Below are positions 45,398 through 58,172 of a DNA stretch of 64,000 nucleotides, piece after piece. A model generated the notes under the pieces. The model was not told where the DNA came from and ran no database searches. It saw only the letters and a list, made by a program, of their open reading frames with translations. Position numbers and translations under genes: made by a program. The stretch lies in the NCBI RefSeq assembly GCF_037325665.1, contig NW_027128475.1:37501-101500 (forward strand), in the 5' to 3' direction. The stretch comes from Littorina saxatilis. Taxonomy: Eukaryota; Mollusca; Gastropoda; Littorinimorpha; Littorinidae. Every line of letters begins with the position of its first letter. The stretch's first letter is position 1.

Positions 45398-46019
45398 AAC
45401 ATTGGTATGACTGTTCTTACTCACAAGAGAAGTGATTTAGTTATTTACTGATTTTCATTTTGTGTGGCCTTCTTTCACCCATTTAATCATTCATAAATGT
45501 TCATACCCAAGGGAAGTAATTCACATCTATGGCCAATGTTTTCACAGGGCATCTGCCCCCTCCCCCCCCCCCCCCTCCCCTCCCAACACACACTCACATG
45601 GGCTAAAACTTACATGGCTTTTATGGGTATGACGCTCTTACTCACAAGGGAAGTTATTTACTGATGGTGTGTTTTCATTTCGTGTGGCCTTCACCGATTT
45701 AATAATTTATTTTTAGCTTATCCAATTATAGTGTGGATGAACACTGTCTCCACTCAAAATAGTCCTTTGCTATTGTACATTGTGAATCAGCATTTTTGTT
45801 TTTGTCCTGTTTGAATAAAGTGCAATAATTTTACAACCAAAGTGTTAATGTTAAAGATGTTTACATAATGTGTGAAGGATGATGCATTTGAAAACTAATA
45901 TTGTTAAATGTAAATTGACCTGTGACAAGTCAGCAAAGTGCAATATCCAAGCATGAAACCCGCACACAATTCCCAAAGAACATGCTTTCTTTTCCACAAA
46001 ATTCCATCCAGGTGAAAAC

Positions 46020-46380
46020 AATTATGTGAACGTCATAACATGGTGTTTTTTTACATTAATAATCAAGCCTAACACCAACTAACATGGTGTTAATAGGCAT
46101 TTGAGCAAGCTTTAACACCAACATAACATGGAGTTAATAGGCATTTGAGCAATCTTTAACACCAACATAACATGGGGTTTTGCATGTTAAACCAGCAATA
46201 ACATGATGTTAATCACATTACAAGCAAGCTGTAACACCACCAAAACAAGCAGTTTTGCAAGTTAAGTCTACGATAACATGATGTTACTTGGCGTTAAACC
46301 AAAGCTTTAATCCCATCAAAACTTGACATTTTTGCATGTTACAGACATGCTGTAACATGGTTTAACATGATGTTTTGACC
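46020..46380. repeat. Irregular array of TAACATG-GTGTTA palindromic motifs
   Basis: TAACACCAA.CATAACATGG and GAGTTAATAGGCATTTGAGC recur about five times with period near 60 bp and growing divergence. Confidence 0.7.
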
Positions 46381-47880
46381 GTCGCAAAACGCGCTGAAAT
46401 TCCAGGCAATTTCGCAGCGATAACTTCAACAAAATCCAATCAAAATCTGGCATTGTCGTGAACACCAAAATGTGATAAACCCATTGAAACTTGAAGTTTT
46501 TTGGGGATTTTGAGTAGTTTTGTAAGATACAAAACGCCACTTTTCGCACAGTGTCTAGATTGTGAAAATGAATATCTACACCATACGAGACTGTAGCTTT
46601 AGCCGGAGTGAAACAGCAGCGGTCGAGTGTGCAAGAACACTCTCTGTCACACGACTAGCTCGTAATGGCGATTATGTCTCACAGCTTCAACAGAGGAGAG
46701 AACAAACACGTTTTGCGTACTCACGCTTGATAAACCTAAACACAGGAGCAGCCATTGTGGAAAGATCTACTTTTTGACGAAAGTGAACGAACAACTATGA
46801 ATGACGTCTCGGTATATGTGAATGACGTCACAGTCATCGTCACAGTCTGTATCTTTTGAAGCATTCCATTCTTCATGACGTCTTTCTGTGTCTGCATCCG
46901 CGAAATGTTTGTTCTTTCCGGGGTCTTTGTCATCTATGTTCAGAACTCTGTCCTTCTAGTTTCAGACTAACAGGCCTCCTGAGCGAGCCACTTTCCAAGG
47001 GAAGCTAAACTCGCGTATGGAAACAGTACTGTAGTCTGGGATGCCGTTTTCAGTATTCTCAGCGTTGAAGAATTTGTAAAGAGAAGACACGACAACAGCA
47101 GGAGAAATAAAAGTCGTGTGTGCATTTTGGGGCTTTTGGAGGGACGATTTCGAGTTTGAATCCGTTCTTGCACATGCTCCAAAGCGTGTAACATACAATC
47201 TTGCACACGTTTGCTTTAGTAGTGGCAAAGAAGGAAAGCGTGTGACATTGCTTCATTAAGCACTCTCTTTTGAGGAGCACTTTGACAGGGACACATGAAG
47301 ACAAAGAAGAAAACTGGAAATATTAGGTCACACTGCTGCACAAAATAACTGAGTGTGATGTCACTTGTAATAATACTATGATTCAATCCTTTCTTTTCTG
47401 CTGAACAGTGGGTGAAAAATTTGCCTGTCACAACACAATGCCACACAAATGAAACACACAGCGTACATGTACTCTGATGATCAGAAACTAATACAAGACA
47501 AACAGTCTTTAAGACGAAACCACATGGAAAGTGCTCCAGACAGGGCTCTTCAAGATATAAACTAGATAAAACATCTGGTTCTGCTGTGAGGCAGTGGCAG
47601 GAAGGCAATTAAACCGTGGGAAATTGACTCATTTTCTGCTGCCAGCCAGTGGAACAAAGAAGGCTGAAGCCCCAGCGGGGCCAGGAATCTGATAACAGAT
47701 AAGCAGGGCAGGGGCTGCGTGGGCAGGTGCCAGCAGCAAACTTAATCATGTTATCTGTGAAAGGGGGAACCGCCGTGCACTGACCAGTGGCACTGTGTAA
47801 AAATGTGTTCCAGTACTACCATGAGCAAAAGTGCCAGTTACACATCTTTAGGTACTTGGATTGAATGCCCAGTTTACCCA
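46381..47880. other. No supported gene
   Basis: Several frames of 65-130 codons exist on both strands (for example 47216-47608 minus), but they overlap one another, are Cys-rich or low in charged residues, and lack matching splice or poly(A) signals. Confidence 0.4.
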
Positions 47881-47889
47881 TGCATTGAA

Positions 47890-48080
47890 CAGTAAAACCT
47901 AAGTTTGCCACCCCCCCCCCCCCCTGCCTTTTTTCTAAACATTTGTCTTTTCTTTTAAGACATTACTTTCTCAGATTTCTGTTTATAACATCCATTTTAA
48001 CACATATTGCTTTTTACATTTAGTCAAGTTTTGATCTTTAATTGAGTTTGTAATATCTTAAAAGAAGGGCTCCACTGTAT
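47890..48080. mobile_element. TACAGTGGAAC MITE (copy 5)
   Basis: The right end GGGCTCCACTGTA is clear. It contains ACATTTAGTCAAGTTTTGA, a fragment of the AGTCAAG-family terminus, at 48014-48034. Confidence 0.65.
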
Positions 48081-48482
48081 CTCTAATTTTTTTCTGCACA
48101 AGTGGTATTGAAGCAGCAGTAGTCAAGTGCTAAACCGCATAAAGGCCTGTTTGGTATACTATTCGATTCGGATGTTTCAAGCAGAACTGCTGTGTGACAT
48201 GTGGTTGGAAAATGTGTCTCATGGATTGTCTTGATTTGTAAACAATTGAACAGGAAGGCAGACATGAATTTGAACTGCAAGGCATACACAATTCTAAAAC
48301 CTAAACATCATAATTATGACTTCCTACATTTTTAGCATGATCATGGAATCTGCTCGCCAATGTGTCATATATATTATAAAGATCAGTATGGAGGCAGAAA
48401 TAATCAATCTGAAAAATATCCTTCATTTACAAAGAGCAAATGGGTGTAGTTTAAACAGTAAACAAGAATTCATATTTTAGAA

Positions 48483-48662
48483 TACAGTGGAACCGCCTTT
48501 TACGACCCCCCAAAATCTGAGAAAATAAGGTCTTAAAAAGCAAGAAGTCTTACAATGAAGGCACATTTGCAGAGGTTATGACCTAAACATCTGAAACACA
48601 AGGTCTTAAAATAGGGGAGATCTTGAATTGTGAAGGTTTTTAAAGAGGGGTTTCATGGTACA
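48483..48662. mobile_element. TACAGTGGAAC MITE (copy 6)
   Basis: Starts TACAGTGGAACCGCC and has a decayed right end. Confidence 0.7.
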
Positions 48663-48978
48663 GCACCCCAATTGTTGGGACTGTTCATTTGTATTTCCCT
48701 TTATGAGACACTAAAAAGTTGTGTGTAGTGACATGTAACTGCACAAAATATCTCGACAAAATCTGGATGCTGAAGCTGAATTTTAATTATTTGTCATTAT
48801 CTTCTGAAAATAGGAAATAAATATATGTATACACATTCACTAGAATAGCAAAAAACAATAGGCACCAGTAATATAATTTGCGACTGAGACCTGCAAACCT
48901 CACTTTTTGTCATTATTTAATATACCCTGCAACAAAGTCATCCACCTAACAAATCTTGCAGAATAAAAAGGTACTTAC

Positions 48979-49428
48979 TGGAATTATTGAGTTTAGAGGA
49001 GGGTTGGACTTGGAGGGCGGTGTTGTTTTTTGGATCAGCCTTCTTCCCCAGCAAACCAATTTCAGTTTGAGAGGACTTTCCTTTCCTCTTCATCTGCCCA
49101 CACATAGAGACTGCTAATTCCTCTCCCTATCCTGCCTCCGCACCTTTTCTCTTGCAGGGGCAGCTCTGTTGTTGTTTTGAACATGAAACTTCCATAGCCT
49201 GGAAATAAAGACAAATTCATGAAAAGGATACACTATTCTGAGTATTCATCAATCCACCTTACAGGTAATGAGTTATTGTACCAAACTTCAATCATCATCA
49301 ACTTCAAGAAAAGCTCACTTGAGTTTGACATATACTCCCCTGCATGCGCACGCACACACACACACACGCGCGCACACACACACACAGTGATCATGCATAC
49401 ACAAGTCTGAGAACACACAAACACACAG

Positions 49429-49488
<60 letters not shown>

Positions 49489-50005
49489 CAAATGCACAAG
49501 ACAATGATTTCCTCGACACTGTTCAGTGGGATAAGTATGTCTTCTCTTTTGGGTTACTATTCTGAGAATAAACACGATTTTCAGAGCTCTCTCATGTTCG
49601 GTGAAATGCTGCTTCGACTTCCGTCTTGCACGCAAAGCGCACGTTTACTGTTCCAAGTGATCGATCAGTGACATGAATGGAAGTTTTAACAATGCATATA
49701 CGTAAGGGAGTAAAAGTGCAACTTCAGAGACATTTGAAAGGATCACCAACAGGCAACAAACATGTCCAAGATAATCGCATATCGGACTAAGTACTACCAG
49801 TACCGAATGATCTCTATCAAGGCGAATGATTCGGAGTGCACCAGAGCTATTTTACTCGCATGATCGATTCAGGCTTTGCAGTCCTGCTCAGAGCAACTTG
49901 TAAACAGATACTGACTGTCTCCTTGAAAGCATTATTTTCTGTCAGATAACGTTTACTATGTAACACTCACCTTGTCAGACTAAAATAATCGCCGAGAGAC
50001 GCCAT
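48979..50005 (-). CDS. Candidate 5' exons of a minus-strand gene
   Basis: Exon 1 (50005-49971) has a strong start (AAAATGGCGTC), reads MASLGDYFSLT and ends at ACAAG|GTGAGT. A second exon (from about 49201, acceptor TTTATTTCCAG, to donor TTCCA|GTAAGT at 48979) carries a separate open frame with two starts (MCGQMKRKGKSSQTEIGL..., then KKADPKNNTALQVQPSSKLN) that reaches the donor in phase 1. The first exon's frame instead ends inside exon 2 after about 40 codons. So either the upstream ATG is a short upstream frame, or an acceptor is misplaced. Later exons were not found. Unknown function. Confidence 0.35.
49355..49487. repeat. (CA)n microsatellites
   Basis: Two CA tracts separated by about 40 bp. 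Confidence 0.95.
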
Positions 50006-50395
50006 TTTGATTGTTGTGACCAATTGGACAAGGGGAAATCACCCAACCATTACAAGAGTGCTCTTTCCTTGGATTCTTTTACGACAGTTAATTAGCTATC
50101 AAAACTGTTGAATTTGCAAAGTGAAGTTATTCCTCGTGGATGGTAGCATTATTTGTAACATAGAATCTTATGGTGAAGCTTTGAAAGCGATCTGAAGGCC
50201 TTTTCCAGGCGGATACTATCCCTTTAATGTATCATATAACTTATTGATATGACACATTCACATGATATTTATGAACACATTATGCACGCAAATCTGTAAA
50301 AAAAATAAAAACCAAATAAATCGAGATAATGGTTGTGGCTCTAAACAGACGATTTGTCGTTGGTGTAGTTGTCCCTGAAGGAGATCTTGTGCAAT

Positions 50396-50397
<2 letters not shown>

Positions 50398-50478
<81 letters not shown>
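50398..50478. repeat. (CA)n microsatellite
   Basis: A near-pure CA tract. Confidence 0.95.
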
Positions 50479-50479
<1 letters not shown>

Positions 50480-50863
50480 ACAAGACGGCACAAACACGCA
50501 CGCACACACATACACACTTTTAAACTGCATCAGCATAAATATCATGGCAAACCTTATCTACAATCATTAACCTACACTAGAGCTTGTGTATCAAGATAAT
50601 ATATTCGTCTGTTTAAAGTCACAACCACACATCTCAATTTTAGCCATTTTGAGTAATGCTCGATTGAAATGTTCAGCCGCACACCAACATTCCAGTTTTT
50701 CAAATAAATACACAAGATTCCGCACATTGGTAGATATTTATGCATTGTTATTACTGATACAGTTTTTTTTGTTGAAAATGTGTACAAGAAAGATGCACAA
50801 TATACATTTAAAATTTATATTTGGTTCTGGTTCTGAGAAGACAGCATGAACAATGAGTTGCTG

Positions 50864-51130
50864 TTATGCCACAAGCAAACACCTCCCCGTTGTTGGGTTG
50901 TGGCTTTTCTGTGAGCACCCAGCTGAGATCAGGCAGTTATGCCACAAGCAAACACCTCCCCGGTGTAGTGTTGTGGCTTTTCTGTGAGCACCCAGCTGAG
51001 ATCAGGCAGTTATGCCACAAGCAAACACCTCCCCGTTGTAGTGTTGTGGCTTTTCTGTGAGCACCCAGCTGAGATTAGGCAGTCAGCCACAAGCAAGTAT
51101 CTCCCCGTTGTAGGGTTGTGGCTTTGAGAA
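50864..51130 (+). repeat. 73-bp minisatellite, 3.6 copies
   Basis: GCCACAAGCAAACACCTCCC starts at about 50868, 50941, 51014 and 51086; each unit also contains TGTGGCTTTTCTGTGAGCAC. An open frame crosses it because 73 is not a multiple of three and stops are rare in the motif; it is not treated as a gene. Confidence 0.9.
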
Positions 51131-51858
<728 letters not shown>

Positions 51859-52159
51859 GTGTGTATGTGTGACGGAGTGATTGAGTTTGTGTTACTGTTT
51901 GTCGATTTCTTACGTGAGCCTTGAAGGCTTTGCCTCTTGTTGTGTAGGGTTTAAAAATATCAAACCGTTTCAGTACTCAACTTGTGAAACCTATTATTCC
52001 AAGTATTTGCACTCCCAAGACAACATTAATACCTGAAATTCACAATGTATTGTGAGACATTATACCAACATCTGGTAAGGGTTCTGGTTGTAAACTGTGT
52101 ACCAGTGTTTACGCATTGATAGCATTCTGTTAGTACATTTATTGCCAGTATGTACAGTA

Positions 52160-53455
52160 ATAATCTAAAGTTCTTTTTATGGATTTTTCATCAGCCTTTA
52201 ATACGATTCAGCCCCATATAATTATCCAGAGGTTAGTCCAGTTAGATGTGAACAATAATTTGATTTTCTGGGTCAGGGAGTTTCTATGCGATCGGCCACA
52301 ACGTGTCAGCCTCAGCAACCGTTTGTTTGGTCATTCTGTGCTTTCAGACGAAGTTGTTTTAAACACCGGGGCCCCACAAGGTTGTGTTCTCTCTCCTGTC
52401 CTTTTTTCCATTTACACAAACAACATGCTTTTAAATGATCCAGTTCTAGCCCTCATTAAATATGCAGACGACATGGCCCTCGTTGGGCGTCTGAAGGACG
52501 ACGAAACTTTGTCAAAATATTTTACCCAAGTTGATCTTCTGAATGAATGGTTCAAGTCCAGCTTCTTGCAGTTGAATGTAGGCAAAACAAAAGAAATGAT
52601 TTTTGGAGGAAAAAGTGATAATTGTGGTCCCCAAAAAGTGAGAATAAGCGACAAGGAAGTTGAACTTGTGGAAACCTTCAAATATCTTGGGGTTTCAATT
52701 GACAATAAGCTGACTTTTAGTGATCATGTTCATGCTGTTTATAAGAAAGCTCAGCAGCGACTTTTTCTTCTCAGGAAGCTTACATATTTTAATGTCAATC
52801 AAAGTGTTATGGAACTTGTGTATCGCAGTTTGATTGAAAGCATACTGACTTTTAACATTGTGACATGGTATGGTACCACAAATGTTAAAAACAAAGCTAA
52901 ACTCCACCGCATTGTTGCGACGGCTAGCAAGCTTGTTGGGCAACCCCAACGACAGCTGACCAGTCTCTACGAAGCTGCCATTAAGCGGAAAGCTCTCAAA
53001 ATTGTCCGTGATCCGATCCATCCATCCCTGTTTCGAAATTCTCCCTTCAGGTAAACGTTATAAGGTCCCTTTGGCACGCAAAAACCAGTTTAAAAAGTCA
53101 TTCCTGCCTTCTGCAGTCACCATTTTAAATTCTTCTCGCATCACGTAGAGGCTGGTCGGCTGGGAAAAAACAAACAATGTGTACATGTGAAGGTGTGTGG
53201 GAAATATTTGTAATGTGATTACTCGGCTGTGAAACCCAACTCCTGTGATATGAGAGGGTAAATTTACATAGTGCAATATCATATTTGACTGTATCCCTTT
53301 TATGTTTTATGTTTTATGTGTGTCGTCCTATACAATTGTTGTTATAATCGTTTACAGGCAGACAGGGTGTGCCGAAGAAAAATTTCCATTTTTATGTAAT
53401 ATTTTAATGGACAATAAAGTGCTGTTATTGTTATTGTTATTGTTATTGTGGTCAG
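52160..53455 (+). mobile_element. 5'-truncated Rex1/CR1-like LINE with (TTATTG)n tail
   Basis: Reverse-transcriptase coding followed by a ~0.3 kb 3' UTR (ending GGACAATAAAGTGCTG) and a (TTATTG)n tail at 53425-53450, as in Rex1/CR1-type elements. The sequence upstream of about 52160 is unrelated. Confidence 0.85.
52179..53054 (+). CDS. LINE reverse transcriptase, C-terminal part
   Basis: 291 codons without a stop. Motifs: MDFSSAFNTIQPHIIIQRL, LNTGAPQGCVLSPVLFSIYT, the catalytic IKYADDMALVGRL, then TFKYLGVSIDNKLTFSDHV. The fingers region before DFSSAFNT is missing by truncation. Near 53036 a frameshift changes the reading; the other frame continues with LPSGKRYKVPLARKNQFKKS to a stop near 53148, the usual C-terminus of this type. 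So the copy is truncated and carries one frameshift near its end. Confidence 0.88.
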   Translation: MDFSSAFNTIQPHIIIQRLVQLDVNNNLIFWVREFLCDRPQRVSLSNRLFGHSVLSDEVVLNTGAPQGCVLSPVLFSIYTNNMLLNDPVLALIKYADDMALVGRLKDDETLSKYFTQVDLLNEWFKSSFLQLNVGKTKEMIFGGKSDNCGPQKVRISDKEVELVETFKYLGVSIDNKLTFSDHVHAVYKKAQQRLFLLRKLTYFNVNQSVMELVYRSLIESILTFNIVTWYGTTNVKNKAKLHRIVATASKLVGQPQRQLTSLYEAAIKRKALKIVRDPIHPSLFRNSPFR

Positions 53456-53647
53456 TAAATTCAAACAGGTGAAAAAAATGACCGCTTACCTGGATATACA
53501 CTGATTATCCGATGTGAATAGTTATTTTCTTCACAGGCACAACACAAGTCACTCAAAGTTATTTTGCAAGAAGAAAACATGTCACATCTAGGCACAAGAC
53601 AATTTGATTCCAAAAGTTTAACTGACGTTAATTTGAAATCAAGTAGT

Positions 53648-54010
53648 TCACAGATAGAAATTCAAGTTCATTTGACAAACTGTGTTTGGCATTGAGGGTG
53701 AGATGTCCACAATACTCTGGTGTCGACGGCTTGAAAATATGTTCACCCTTTTTTTGCTGTAGTCTGCAAGTACCAAGGGCAAGAGGTCATTGGCTGCTGT
53801 GTTCCAAACACCACCTTCCTCCATGGCATAAATCTGTGCGAGGGCTTCGTCAGTCATAGTGCAGGTGAAGAAGCTGATGTAATGTTGAATGTTTCGTCTG
53901 AGGTGCTGACACAGAGCTGCCCTCAAGGAAACTGTATCATGGGGTTGCAGATGCAGAGACGCTGCTTTGAAGAAACAGTTCCCGTCTGCGTAAACTGGGC
54001 ACCTTTCCCT
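53648..54010 (-). pseudogene. Second OTU-domain exon, incomplete
   Basis: An acceptor-like TTTACGCAG precedes the OTU Asp-Cys box ADGNCFFKAASLHLQPHDTV. The frame goes on through SLRAALCQHLRRNIQHYISF and ends FSSRRHQSIVDISPSMPNTV and a stop. It aligns with the OTU gene at 19577-20670 (ADGNCFFKAASLHLAAHDEV) but ends before the catalytic His. A Tc1 element (54081-55598) lies immediately upstream. It is either an internal exon of a gene whose other exons are outside this view, or a fragment. Confidence 0.6.
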
Positions 54011-54080
54011 TACCCAGGCAGCAGAGAAATATGCCCAGCATATGACAAACATATGGCATGGCATGTGGAAATCATATATA

Positions 54081-55598
54081 CTGACGTCCAAAAGAAACTC
54101 GAAAAACAGTGTCTAGTGTCATTTATTGTCTAATAACAAAATCGTACACAAATTTAAATTTCATTATTAATGTCCAATTGTTGGTAGAGTAGAACACTGA
54201 CTTATGGTCCATAACACCGTACGGTTGCGGAGACGATGCGTTATTAGCGCTTAACAGAACAGTCAATAGCGTGTGTGGCCCCCATTAGCATCGATGACGG
54301 CCTGGCATCGGCGGTGCATTGAGCGGACCAACGTGTTGCTGGCTTGCCTGGGAATGTTGGTCCAGGCCTGCCGGACGGCCCGATCAAGATCAGCGACAGT
54401 TGTGGGCCTTGGGACCACCCTGTTGAGCTGTGTCTGGAGCAAGTCCCAAAATGGCTCAATAGGGTTCATGTCAGGAGATAACGCTGGCCAAGGCATCACC
54501 TGGATGCCTGAGCGGTGCAGGAGATCCTGAGTGGCCCTGGCGGTGTGGGGGCGCGCGTTGTCGTGCTGGAAAACCCAGTTTCCATGGGCTTGAAAAAAGG
54601 GCAGCACATGAGGGTGCAGCACCTGGTCCATATAGCGCTGCGCTGTTACGCCCTTGCCGGGTCCAGGACCCAGGCCTTAGAAGATGACGGGACCTAGCAC
54701 CTGGTTGTGGCCGATGGCGCCCCACAACAGGCGTTGTTCTCCACGACACAGTTGTCAGCATAGCGGTAACCACTTCTTCTCCATACCCGAACACGCCCGT
54801 CGGCATGGTCAATGCAAAAACGGCTTTCATCGCTGAAAAGCACGTTGTGCCAGCAAACATTGTTACAATTGAGGTGGCCTTGCGCCCAAAGCAGGCGTGC
54901 CTATCTATGGCGCACGGTGATGACGGGTCCCCTGGCTGGACGGCAGTTCCTCAGCCCCCTGAAGCGCAGTCGCCGGCTGGCCGTTTGCCTAGAAATGGGT
55001 GCCTGGTGTGTCCCTATAACAGTTCTGGCTGTTTCTGCAGCTGTTCTGAAGGGATGTGCAACATGGCTGAGGAAAATGTGCCGATCTTGCCTTGGCGTCG
55101 TCACTCGGGGTCTGCCGCTTCGCTCGACATCAGTAGTAGAGCCAGTTATCACAAACCACTGCAGGAGACGATAAATGGTGGATATGTGACATTGGAAAGT
55201 CGCAGACACGGCTTCCGGCGTGTCCCCAGCCTCCAGACGTCCAATGGCTCTCTCGCGTTCAGCAGAAGTGAGTCTTGGCATGGTGATAGCGTCGAATGAG
55301 GGACTGATGAAACCTGTAACTTTGTGCCATTTTTATCCTCTAGTGACAGTGAACACCACTCACTGATCAGCTTTTGTGATTTTCTTGCACGTGCAGCTGA
55401 ACTGCACAAGAAAAATGTCTCCGCTAACTCGGGCTTTACGTGGATTGCAAGTGCGCTGATGCGGTAAAATTCACAATACACCTTCCTCAAACATCGGTCT
55501 TGATATTCTGGCTGCCAAAAATAACGCAACTTTTGTTAATCCAGAAAAAAAATATTTGTAAAATGAATAATATTTTTCGCGTTTCTTTTGGACGTCAG
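54081..55598 (-). mobile_element. Tc1/mariner DNA transposon, 1518 bp
   Basis: TIRs CTGACGTCCAAAAGAAAC, then T/G, then CGAAAAA at both ends, flanked by TA (54079-54080 and 55599-55600). The transposase remnant reads on the minus strand. The TIRs differ from those of the element at 22035, so it is another family. Confidence 0.92.
54263..55281 (-). pseudogene. Tc1-like transposase, DD34E, frameshifted
   Basis: The N-terminal frame (55281-54901) begins MPRLTSAERERAIGRLEAGD and carries helix-turn-helix and GRPR segments. The middle (about 54860-54660) reads VLFSDESRF with the first D in another frame and includes a stop. The C-terminal frame (54631-54263) has VFQHDNARPHTARATQ and SPDMNPIEPFWDLLQ, with 34 residues between the second D and the E. 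At least two frame changes and one stop make it inactive. Confidence 0.88.
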
Positions 55599-55599
55599 T

Positions 55600-56558
55600 A
55601 TAGTAAAACCATATGTCAGTCATAGATAAATTGCAAATGGTTTTGTAATGGCTACCATATGGTTTTTAGGTGAAAATGACATGTCAAAAACACTAGTTTG
55701 CCACATCACAAGTGACATTGTCATATGAAAACCTCATTTACACCACATTACAAGTGACACCGACATATGTAAATCATTTGTTTGCCATATCACAAATGAC
55801 ATACGTCATAATGTTTACTGTATGAATGACATGTCTTCGTCATATGTTTAACCGATACTTCGAACCTCACAGACACACACTCAATCACACATTTTTTTAC
55901 AACAAAAGACAAAACAACAGTCTGAAGATCATACTTTATATTCAATATCATAATAATAAGCCAACTTGTATCTTTTCTCCGTAAGGAATCAATGAAACAA
56001 AGTCACAGCAGGAATAATACTCCCAAGTCAGCCAAACACACATGCACATTAAAGTGTAACTAAACAGACATTTTGAAGTGTCAGCTTTACTGAATTGCTT
56101 TATGTTTTGTCCAAGTATAGACCTGTAGAAGCGATACTGGACGATTTTTCCAACGTTTACTGTGTTTTCTGATTTACTACGATTTTTTAAAAGTGTTGAA
56201 CCCATTTCAGATTTACCTGATTATCTGTTCTTGATTTGATACTTCCAAAGAACAAGTGGTACTTTGAGTTCCGGTTTTATGTTTTAACCAATCAGAATTT
56301 GGTTCCTAAATAAAATCGTCTGCTGCCTGTCCCAGCAGAGTCGGCAACAAGCACTGCTTGCCACATGTGTGATGTTACCAACAGAAATAGCCATAAATTG
56401 GGCAAGGTAGCAATGTAAATGAATTGGATCTAACTAATGTGCTTGTACTGCATCTCTGGCCTTTGAATTCACTCCAAATGTACTGGCTCAGCGTGAGAGG
56501 CAACATCCTGTCGAAGTCGTAAGCACGAGGCTGACTGGGAGATTATTATTCGAAGAGC
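55600..56558. other. No gene; loose ATATG/ACAAGTGACA repeats
   Basis: 55650-55860 contains repeated (CA)CATATG and CACAAGTGACA motifs at irregular spacing. Otherwise no feature is supported. Confidence 0.4.
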
Positions 56559-56879
56559 ATGCTGAAACGGATTGTAAGTACAATATTTTACATGTTCTCG
56601 ACATTTCTGTTGATCTTTCCTTAACTTTAATTGTTTCCTTGATTTAAAACCCTGGGGCTTGTATTTTCAGTTGTGATACTAAGCACGTATCTTTACCACA
56701 TTATCCGATCACTTAATTCACACTTGAATTTTGGAATGATGAAGTGGAATTATTTCTGGATCTAATTTATTCCTTGTTCCCCCCCTCTCGATTCCTTTTT
56801 TCGCCACATATGTATTGTCGTGTGAGGGGGTAGATGCGTGTACTGGCTGATTTTTTTTTGATTTTTTTACTTCGGTCAG

Positions 56880-57088
56880 ATACAGATGATTGGAAAAAAA
56901 ACTTGTCAAGGATTTCAGAATTTAATAGATCTGTTCGAAGTTTTTACGGGATGGGTCCTGTTACAATACAGACTGAATGTGCGCAAGATGAACTTTTGAT
57001 TAAACATACACACACAAATGACTCTCTTGATTTTGTTATACGGCGAATGTCCAGTTTCCACCACCACGTCTGTGGTATGTTTGAATAG
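56880..57088 (+). CDS. Candidate terminal exon of an unknown gene
   Basis: After a pyrimidine-rich acceptor (TTTTTTACTTCGGTCAG) the frame reads TDDWKKNLSRISEFNRSVRS, FYGMGPVTIQTECAQDELLI, and ends SSFHHHVCGMFE and TAG. Composition and length suggest real coding. A short ATG exon at 56559-56573 (MLKRI|GTAAGT) is nearby, but its phase fits a different frame, so the true upstream exon is unknown. Confidence 0.35.
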
Positions 57089-57209
57089 ACTGACGTGCAT
57101 TCTCTCGCAAATGTGCGCGCGTGTGTGTTTGTCTGTGCCTCAGACTTATTAATCAAAGATGATGTTGCACATTGCAGATCTATGCGACAGGAGCAAGTGG
57201 ACAAGACAG

Positions 57210-58172
57210 CTACATTTGTCCATAGATATCCCTTGACAGGATCGCCAACTCTGCGCGCGCGCCAACGCTGGCCCTGTTTCGAACTCCCGTCTGCGGCTGC
57301 GAGAGGTTTTGACAGTAACTTTACTTCCGGTGCAGTCTTTCAACACATGGAGAAGAAGGAGAATTTCGAAGGGGAGGTGGAGTTTGTGGCTGAGGTATGT
57401 GAAAAGCAAACAAAGCAATACAAAAAGATCATTGCTGATGATTGAAATGAGTCATGTGAATCAACAATAAAGATTGATTGTGGACGGCACGTCATTATTT
57501 TTGTTTTTAACACTTGAAACGCGAGAGCATCTGACACACTGGTAAATCCGAAGCTGTGCACGCAAGCTGATCAGCAGATCGTTTTTCTGCAGAATTCTCG
57601 CTCACATCGGCCACTATTTTAGCTCAGCGAACCGACAAATTTGCAACAGAACAATTTCTGAATGTTAGAAATTCGGCTGTAGATTTATAGATACCCTTTC
57701 TATTCCGTGGTTGTTGTTTTTTTCAGGGGGAAAGTACCGACATCTCAATCGCTGAAAAGATGACAGCATCACCACAAAAGAAACTCCAAGAATTGCCAAA
57801 AGTAAGTAAAAATATTGACAGATCTATGTAAAAGACTATGAAAATTTAGAACTGGAACAACAGATATTCAAGAAATAACCGATAAGTGATATATTATAAC
57901 TGAACCATTGATTGATTTGAATGTACATCATGCATGGAAGTTAAAAATGGTGCAGGAACTGAAGTCAGATCAACACATCAAAAAGATCAGTGCAATATAT
58001 TTGTTTTCTCTCCCCTCTAGCATAATTCTGTTTTGATATATATATGCTTGATGTCTTCTGTTGTTTTTAAATTCATTGTCACTTCTAAATTGCATGCTTT
58101 ATTGCAGAACGCTTGTGCATCTCGAAGAATGACAACTGCCTTTCACCGGAGCTCAGAGGGCTTGTCGACCAA
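57210..58172 (+). repeat. Left arm of a ~0.96 kb inverted duplication
   Basis: The sequence is repeated in reverse complement at 62008-62973, including introns, with only scattered differences plus an 11-bp indel in exon 3 and a few indels near the outer edge. Confidence 0.92.

Noticed and set aside
47216-47608. 130-codon minus-strand frame as a gene
   Set aside because: Cys-rich with no matching splice or poly(A) signals, and it overlaps other equally long frames.
50866-51060. Open frame across the 73-bp minisatellite
   Set aside because: The frame follows the repeat unit in successive frames, with no gene context.
54805-55299. 164-codon plus-strand frame
   Set aside because: Shadow of the minus-strand Tc1 transposase N-terminus.
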